Shown: piece after piece, positions 7,856 to 12,706 of the stretch | Layout: every line of letters begins with the position of its first letter | Numbering within the stretch: position 1 is the stretch's first letter | Assembly: GCA_028291845.1 (NCBI GenBank) | Contig: JAQGNM010000068.1 | Coordinates: 1-12,706 of the forward strand | Length of the DNA: 12,706 bases | Source of the DNA: Massilia sp. | Lineage (GTDB): Bacteria; Pseudomonadota; Gammaproteobacteria; Burkholderiales; Burkholderiaceae_D | Reading direction: 5' to 3' | Position numbers and translations under genes: made by a program | Notes under the pieces: model-generated | Databases searched by the model: none | The model's input: the letters and a program-made list of their open reading frames with translations, nothing else | What the model was told of the DNA's origin: nothing

Positions 7856-9109
7856 ATGCAACGCAGAACTTTTCTTCACTCGATGGCGCTCGGCGCCAGT
7901 TTGCTGCTGCCGATAGGCCGCGGGGTGTGGGCGGCAAGCGGGGCGGCGCCGACCGCCAAAAAACTCATCGTCATCATGCTGCGCGGCGCCGTCGACGGCC
8001 TCAACGTGGTGGCCCCGGTGGGCGATGAGAACTATCTGCGCTTGCGCCCGACCATCGGCCTGTCGCTGCCCGGCATGGAAGGCGGCGCGCTCGATCTGGA
8101 TGGCTACTTCGGCCTGCATCCGGCGCTGGCCCCGCTGCAGCCGCTGTGGGCCGAGAAAAAGCTGGCGTTCATCCACGCCAGCGGCTCGCCCGACAGCACC
8201 CGCTCGCACTTCGACGCCCAGGATTACATGGAATCGGCCACGCCGGGCCGCAAGAACACGCCGGACGGCTGGATGAACCGGCTGGTTGCCAGTCTGCCTG
8301 GCGCCACCACCCCCAGCCGGGCCCTGTCGATCGGCCCGGTCATGCCGCGCATCCTGTCCGGCCGCTCCCCCGCGATGAACCTGCCCAATGGCGCCGCCGC
8401 CACCCGCGCCAATATCCTCGACAAGAAGGATGTGGGCGCCGCCTTCGATCAGCTGTACGCCGGCCACGAACGCTTCGGGCGCGCCTATCAGGACGGCAAG
8501 AAGGCGCACCAGGACGTGATGGCGGCGGCGGCGGCCGCTCTGGAAGCAGAACGGTCCAACCCCGCCAATCCGGCCGACCGCGGCGCGCCGCTGCCGAACG
8601 GTTTTCCCGACGACGCCGCGCGGCTGGCGGCCCTGATGCGCAACGATCCGAACATCCAGCTGGCCTTTGTCGACCTGGGCGGCTGGGACACCCATGCCGC
8701 CCAAGGCGCCGGCAAGGGCCTGCTGGCCAACCGCCTGGCGCCGCTCGGGCAGGGCCTGGCGGTGCTGGCCAGGCGCCTCGGGCCGCTGTTCGACGACACC
8801 ACGATTGTGGTCATGTCCGAATTTGGCCGCACCGCGCGCGAGAACGGCAACGGCGGCACCGACCATGGCCACGGCAACGTCATGTGGGTGATGGGCGGCG
8901 CGGTCAACGGCGGCAAGGTGTATGGCGACTGGCAGGGCGTCGGCGACGCCGCCCTCAACGAGGGCAGGGATTTGCCGGTGACGACCGATTTCCGGGCGGT
9001 ATTGGCCCACATCGCCGAGCGCCACATGGGCTTGGGCGACCGCCAGCTAGGCAAAATTTTCCCAAATTTGCCACAGCTGGGGGCCGAATTGAAATTAATT
9101 CGCGCTTAG
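7856..9109 (+). CDS. DUF1501 family exported protein (alkaline-phosphatase-superfamily fold)
   Basis: DUF1501 (Pfam PF07394) proteins are related to the sulfatase/alkaline-phosphatase fold, but substrate and reaction are unknown. 417 residues. Seen: twin-arginine signal MQRRTFLHS plus hydrophobic ALGASLLLPI and a cleavage-like VWA-AS near 26, suggesting export of a folded, possibly metal-bound protein. Conserved stretches: LRGAVDGLNVVAP (42-54, D47), FGLHPALAPLQPLW (85-98), STRSHFDAQDYME (114-126, D120), FVDLGGWDTHAA (271-282, D278 and H280), VVMSEFGRTAREN (318-330, E322) and GTDHGHGN (334-341, D336, H337, H339). The Asp/His clusters fit metal ligands of this fold; that assignment is inference. 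An Ala-rich linker (VMAAAAAALEAE, 221-232) comes from GCG/GCC repeats. Length is normal and the gene looks intact. It follows the DUF1800 gene and is ended by the terminator at 9189-9223. Confidence 0.95.
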   Translation: MQRRTFLHSMALGASLLLPIGRGVWAASGAAPTAKKLIVIMLRGAVDGLNVVAPVGDENYLRLRPTIGLSLPGMEGGALDLDGYFGLHPALAPLQPLWAEKKLAFIHASGSPDSTRSHFDAQDYMESATPGRKNTPDGWMNRLVASLPGATTPSRALSIGPVMPRILSGRSPAMNLPNGAAATRANILDKKDVGAAFDQLYAGHERFGRAYQDGKKAHQDVMAAAAAALEAERSNPANPADRGAPLPNGFPDDAARLAALMRNDPNIQLAFVDLGGWDTHAAQGAGKGLLANRLAPLGQGLAVLARRLGPLFDDTTIVVMSEFGRTARENGNGGTDHGHGNVMWVMGGAVNGGKVYGDWQGVGDAALNEGRDLPVTTDFRAVLAHIAERHMGLGDRQLGKIFPNLPQLGAELKLIRA

Positions 9110-9122
9110 AAGCAAGCTTCTA

Positions 9123-9151
9123 TTGCACTGCACCATAAATCGGCTTATATT
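9123..9151 (+). promoter_or_regulatory. Candidate promoter for a short intergenic RNA
   Basis: TATATT (9146-9151) matches the -10 consensus at five of six bases. Exactly 17 nt upstream is TTGCAC (9123-9128), a weak -35 match (first three bases). A start near 9158 would give a transcript ending at the terminator T-tract. It could be chance in this AT-richer gap. Confidence 0.3.
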
Positions 9152-9163
9152 GGACCTGTCTCC

Positions 9164-9184
9164 TCCAATTTCCCGCAAATTGGA
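9164..9184. repeat. Perfect inverted repeat in the 3' gap
   Basis: TCCAATTT (9164-9171) and AAATTGGA (9177-9184) are perfect reverse complements around a 5-nt CCCGC loop. No T-tract follows on either strand, so it is not a standard intrinsic terminator by itself. It sits 5 nt before the terminator stem and could be part of a small RNA, a 3'-end stabiliser, or weak help for stopping the convergent kinase transcript. Confidence 0.6.
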
Positions 9185-9188
9185 TTGC

Positions 9189-9223
9189 CGCCCGGGCTTG
9201 CAAAAGCTTCGGGCGTTTTTTTT
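9189..9223 (+). terminator. Rho-independent terminator after the DUF1501 gene
   Basis: CGCCCG (9189-9194) pairs perfectly with CGGGCG (9210-9215). An inner GCTT/AAGC stem (9196-9199 with 9204-9207) carries a GCAA tetraloop of GNRA type. Eight T residues follow (9216-9223). It ends plus-strand transcription 80 nt after the DUF1501 stop. On the minus strand the hairpin is not followed by a T-tract, so it is a poor terminator for the kinase gene. Confidence 0.88.
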
Positions 9224-9251
9224 GTGTGCTGCACCTGCACCGACCCAAACC

Positions 9252-10604
<1,353 letters not shown>

Positions 10605-10610
10605 GCTAAT

Positions 10611-10615
10611 CTCCT
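10611..10615 (-). promoter_or_regulatory. Shine-Dalgarno site supporting the TTG start of the kinase
   Basis: The minus strand reads AGGAG, 6 nt before TTG 10602-10604. With no ATG near, this site decides the start and implies a complete receiver domain. Confidence 0.75.
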
Positions 10616-10637
10616 GGTGAAGTATGTGCTGCCGCGC

Positions 10638-11408
10638 CTACGCGTCTTCGCCCTGAAAGGCGCCCGCTCGCCAGGTCAGCACCAGCGTGTCGCGATGGCC
10701 GTTTTCTCCATTCGGCTGGATCGGCGTCGACTCGTGGATCACGGCGGCATCGTCGAGCATCAGCAGGGTCCACGGCTCGGTCATGGTGAAGCGCTTGCCG
10801 CCGTGGCCGGCCGCCTCGAACACCCGCGTTTCGCCGCCCTTGATGTGATGGCGCGCCACCAGCAGCACGGCGACGAAGTCGACGCCGTCACGGTGCGCGC
10901 CTTCCGGCGTCGGCCGGCCGATGCCGGCCAGGGTATCGATGCGGAACTGGTGCGCTTCAACGAACCAAGGCGCGAACCACGGCTGCCCGCCCGCCGCTTG
11001 TCCTCGGGCCGCCGAGCAGGCCTGGCCCAGCGCATGCAGCAGCGCGGTCCACGCCGGGCTGGCGATGGTGGCGGGCGCGATCGGCTCGAACAGGCGGTGC
11101 ATGCCGCCGTGCAGGGCGTTGTATTCGACCGGCTGCCAGTGCGCCCGGTGCGGCGTCTGCGTCAGCACGGCGCCGTCGTCGATGAAGCAGGAATGGCGGC
11201 GGCGGCGGTAATTGCCGCCATCCTTGAGGTAATTGTCGAGCGCCAGGTCATCCCAGGCGGGCGTGAGCGCATCGAGTTCATCGAGTGTGCAGCCGGCCAG
11301 CGCCGCCACGTCGGCGGGACGCAGCAGGGCGTAGCCGGTGGTGCGCAGATCCTGCGCCAGGGCGGCCGGGTCGGTGAAGGGCAAGGCGGAAGTCGGGTTC
11401 GTCATCAT
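10638..11408 (-). CDS. 2-oxoglutarate/Fe(II)-dependent dioxygenase-like protein (PF10014 type)
   Basis: Probable non-haem iron dioxygenase of the family that includes bacterial L-isoleucine hydroxylase and BsmA-like proteins (2OG-Fe dioxygenase, PF10014, assigned from memory of motifs). 256 residues, normal length. Seen: facial-triad candidates H172 and D174 in EGAHRDGVDFVAVLLVARH, and H225 in DDAAVIHESTPI; R239 in NGHRDTLVLTWRAG as the likely 2-oxoglutarate carboxylate binder; GGETRVFEAAG (191-201) between them. The N-terminal LRTTGYALLRPADVAAL resembles the family's opening. Two tandem ATGs (11408, 11405) are possible starts and neither has a clear Shine-Dalgarno. No signal peptide, so cytoplasmic. 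It lies 51 nt after the DUF6702 gene and 33 nt before the kinase. The substrate (free amino acid is one family precedent) is not predictable here. Confidence 0.85.
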   Translation of the reverse strand: MMTNPTSALPFTDPAALAQDLRTTGYALLRPADVAALAGCTLDELDALTPAWDDLALDNYLKDGGNYRRRRHSCFIDDGAVLTQTPHRAHWQPVEYNALHGGMHRLFEPIAPATIASPAWTALLHALGQACSAARGQAAGGQPWFAPWFVEAHQFRIDTLAGIGRPTPEGAHRDGVDFVAVLLVARHHIKGGETRVFEAAGHGGKRFTMTEPWTLLMLDDAAVIHESTPIQPNGENGHRDTLVLTWRAGAFQGEDA

Positions 11409-11459
11409 CGATAGCGTAGCATTGTTGGCTGCCCGCCGTACAGGGGCGTCGGCGGCGGC

Positions 11460-11948
11460 TCAACGGACCGGCAGCTCGAGCGCCTGGCGGCTGAAGGCAA
11501 GGGTGCGCACGGCGCCGTTCTCGGTGATGTTGAGCGTGTTGGTCTGATCGGCCAGAAAGTCGCTGAGGATATCGTGATGAATCACGTTCGCCTGCGACAG
11601 CGGGGTGTTCTCGATTTCCTGGTACACGACGACCGTCTCCGGCCCCACCGTCAGGCCGACCCAGTGCAGCGGCAGGCGCTTGCCGCCGGCGCCGACAATC
11701 CAGAACTGCTTTTCGATGTACTTGCGCAGCACCGCCTCGTCCTCGGGATGGGTCAGGTCGAACTGGCGCTGGTACAGATTTGCCAGCAGGGCGTCGACGT
11801 CGTCGGTGTGCAAGGTATGCACCACTTCCAGGCTGCCGCTGCGCTGGTTCACCGACAGGTCGGTAAAACCGGTGTGGAAGCGGTGCGCGAAAGCGCTGGC
11901 GCCGGCGGTCAGCAGCAGCGCCGCCAACACAATTCTGAACAACTTCAC
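11460..11948 (-). CDS. DUF6702-like exported small protein
   Basis: 162 residues with a clear Sec signal peptide (KLFRIVLAALLLTAGASAFA, then HRFHTGF; cleavage likely after AFA), so periplasmic or outer-surface. The mature part (HTGFTDLSVNQRSGSLEVVH, then the acidic HTDDVDALL) resembles the DUF6702 family, which I recall as often following an M1-type peptidase gene; function unknown. The start is GTG at 11948, chosen for the strong AAGGAGG 4 nt upstream and the signal peptide that follows directly. The GTG overlaps the peptidase stop (shared GTGA, 11945-11948), so the two proteins are translationally coupled and may act together outside the cytoplasm. Family call is moderate; the gene itself is secure. 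Confidence 0.88.
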   Translation of the reverse strand: MKLFRIVLAALLLTAGASAFAHRFHTGFTDLSVNQRSGSLEVVHTLHTDDVDALLANLYQRQFDLTHPEDEAVLRKYIEKQFWIVGAGGKRLPLHWVGLTVGPETVVVYQEIENTPLSQANVIHHDILSDFLADQTNTLNITENGAVRTLAFSRQALELPVR

Positions 11949-12706
11949 TTGGCCTCCTTGACCTTCAGCCTGGTATTAAAATCCTTCATCAGGTCGTTAC
12001 CCTCCTGTTCCTGCTTGAACAGCTCCATGCGCGACGGCGCGATCTTGCGCGGCCAGCTGTTGTTCGAGACATCGGTGTCGGCGGTTTCCCAATACGGGTC
12101 TTGCGTCAAGCCCGTCATCGGCTCGTCGGTGACGATCAGTTTGGTGATCTTTTTCGACGAGTAGCGCCACACTTCGGCGGGAATACGCTCGATGTATTTC
12201 TTGCCGCTGGCGAGCCCGATCTCCAGCACCAGCGGCGTCACCAGCCCGCCGACATTGGTAAAATCGACCAGGTACAGGTGCTTGCCTTGCGCCAGCAGGG
12301 CCTTTTCCCATGGGTCGAGTTTTTCGGTCGCCTCATTGTAGGTGTTGCGGTCTTTATTGGTGACCGTGAAATCGTCATGGTCGTTATAAAAATCTTTTAG
12401 CTCTGGATGCGCATCGACCCGGCGCGCCAGCGTGCCTTTATTTCGCTGATCGGTGATCGACACCGGTTCAAGATCCTTTTGCGCCTTCTTCCACGCCTTT
12501 TCGATTTCCGGATTCTTGGTCGATACGCCATATTCGGTGATGCCGTCGATGCTGACGTCGACCCGGTCGGTGGTGTAGAACCAGCCGCGCCAGAACCAGT
12601 CGAGGTCGGTGCCGGAGGCGTCTTCCATGGTGCGGAAGAAGTCGGCCGGAGTCGGGCGCTTGAACTTCCAGCGCTGCGCGTACTCTTTAAATGCGAAGTC
12701 GAACAG
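11945..12706 (-). CDS. M1-family metallopeptidase, C-terminal part (5' end outside the window)
   Basis: Only the last 253 residues are present; the frame is open to the window edge, so the true start and the HExxH zinc motif lie beyond 12706. Seen: FKEYAQRWKFKRPTPADFFR followed by TMEDASGTDLDWFWRGWFYT, the typical end of the M1 catalytic region in this aminopeptidase-like family. Then comes a charged, Asn/Lys-rich C-terminal region with KYIERIPAEVWRYSSKKITK and TDVSNNSWPRKIAPSRMELF (segments like these are typical of the large exported M1-like proteins paired with DUF6702). An internal ATG at 12628 is not the start, since conserved sequence continues upstream of it. Its stop overlaps the next gene's GTG. 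Probable role is periplasmic or extracellular peptide hydrolysis, by family inference. Confidence 0.85.
   Translation of the reverse strand: MFDFAFKEYAQRWKFKRPTPADFFRTMEDASGTDLDWFWRGWFYTTDRVDVSIDGITEYGVSTKNPEIEKAWKKAQKDLEPVSITDQRNKGTLARRVDAHPELKDFYNDHDDFTVTNKDRNTYNEATEKLDPWEKALLAQGKHLYLVDFTNVGGLVTPLVLEIGLASGKKYIERIPAEVWRYSSKKITKLIVTDEPMTGLTQDPYWETADTDVSNNSWPRKIAPSRMELFKQEQEGNDLMKDFNTRLKVKEAK
11953..11959 (-). promoter_or_regulatory. Strong Shine-Dalgarno of the DUF6702 gene inside the peptidase coding end
   Basis: The minus strand reads AAGGAGG, 4 nt before the GTG at 11948. It is also codons for the peptidase's final residues (KEAK). It fixes a non-ATG start and supports coupled translation. 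Confidence 0.8.

Larger units (their letters stand above)
9158..9223 (+). ncRNA. Candidate small RNA, about 66 nt, two hairpins
   Basis: Between the DUF1501 stop and the convergent kinase gene lies a compact unit. It has a promoter-like element (9123-9151), an unpaired CTCCTCC (9160-9166) able to mimic an anti-Shine-Dalgarno, a perfect 8-bp hairpin (9164-9184, loop CCCGC) that takes up the last bases of that segment, and an intrinsic terminator (9189-9223). This layout fits a small noncoding RNA. It recalls from memory the short toxic RNA family described in betaproteobacteria and the CUCCUCC-bearing RNAs of alphaproteobacteria, but I cannot confirm membership. The alternative is that all of this is just the 3' untranslated region of the DUF1501 message. 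Confidence 0.35.

Noticed and set aside
8519..8537. GCG/GCC repeat in the DUF1501 gene as a microsatellite
   Set aside because: Short and imperfect, it simply encodes an Ala-rich linker; similar runs are common throughout the window.
6332..9025. Minus-strand open frame of 897 codons across DUF1800 and DUF1501
   Set aside because: It spans two real genes and their gap, has a biased composition (His, Arg, Gly, Ala) and no motif; both plus-strand genes have signal peptides and family signatures.
9109..9120. GAAGCAAGCTTC palindrome just after the DUF1501 stop
   Set aside because: The arms leave only a 2-nt loop (or 4 bp with a 4-nt loop) and no T-tract follows, so it is neither a credible hairpin terminator nor a clear binding site.
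9120..9165. Small minus-strand open frame after GGAGGAG in the gap (about 13 codons)
   Set aside because: The ATG is too far from the purine stretch for normal initiation and the peptide is too short to judge; no other support.
11431..11458. GC-rich inverted repeat (CCGCCG/CGGCGG) between the DUF6702 and oxygenase genes as a terminator
   Set aside because: No T-tract follows on the minus strand, and CCG/CGG repeats pair by chance in this composition. It may be a weak stem but is not supported as a terminator.

Overview
The window is GC-rich, gene-dense DNA with short intergenic gaps and Gram-negative envelope genes (RND pump, outer-membrane lipoprotein, Tat and Sec exported proteins). Protein style and gene order suggest a betaproteobacterium, most likely Oxalobacteraceae (Massilia/Duganella/Janthinobacterium-like). 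That placement is an impression from the sequence, not a database result. I see no tRNA, rRNA, CRISPR array, IS element or phage gene, and no intergenic stretch over 300 bases.

Region 1 (1-6165, minus strand) is a tripartite efflux operon transcribed right to left. Its order is a TetR-family repressor with a CerR/CecR-like C-terminal domain, a NodT-type outer-membrane factor lipoprotein, a periplasmic adaptor, and an RND inner-membrane permease that runs off the left edge. The repressor stop overlaps the outer-membrane factor start, so the repressor is the first cistron of the operon it probably controls.

Region 2 (6166-6295) is a divergent, AT-rich regulatory gap. It carries a 16-bp palindrome plus a weaker second copy, positioned over plausible promoters for both directions.

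Region 3 (6296-9109, plus strand) is the widespread but functionally undefined pair of a DUF1800 protein (Sec signal peptide) and a DUF1501 protein (Tat-type signal peptide, alkaline-phosphatase-like fold family). It ends before a strong intrinsic terminator at 9189-9223. A promoter-like element and a second perfect hairpin sit just before that terminator, so the gap may encode a short RNA of about 66 nt with an anti-Shine-Dalgarno-like CUCCUCC segment. This is the least expected item in the window, and it remains a hypothesis.

Region 4 (9252-12706, minus strand) reads right to left as the C-terminal part of an M1-family metallopeptidase, an exported DUF6702 protein starting inside the peptidase stop codon, a 2-oxoglutarate/Fe(II) dioxygenase-like protein, and a soluble histidine kinase with an N-terminal receiver domain that starts at TTG. 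Short gaps (overlap, 51 nt, 33 nt) allow one transcript, but only the first pair is tightly coupled. Overall the window is mostly ordinary chromosomal sequence; the points for follow-up are the candidate small RNA, the shared operator and the kinase/oxygenase pairing.
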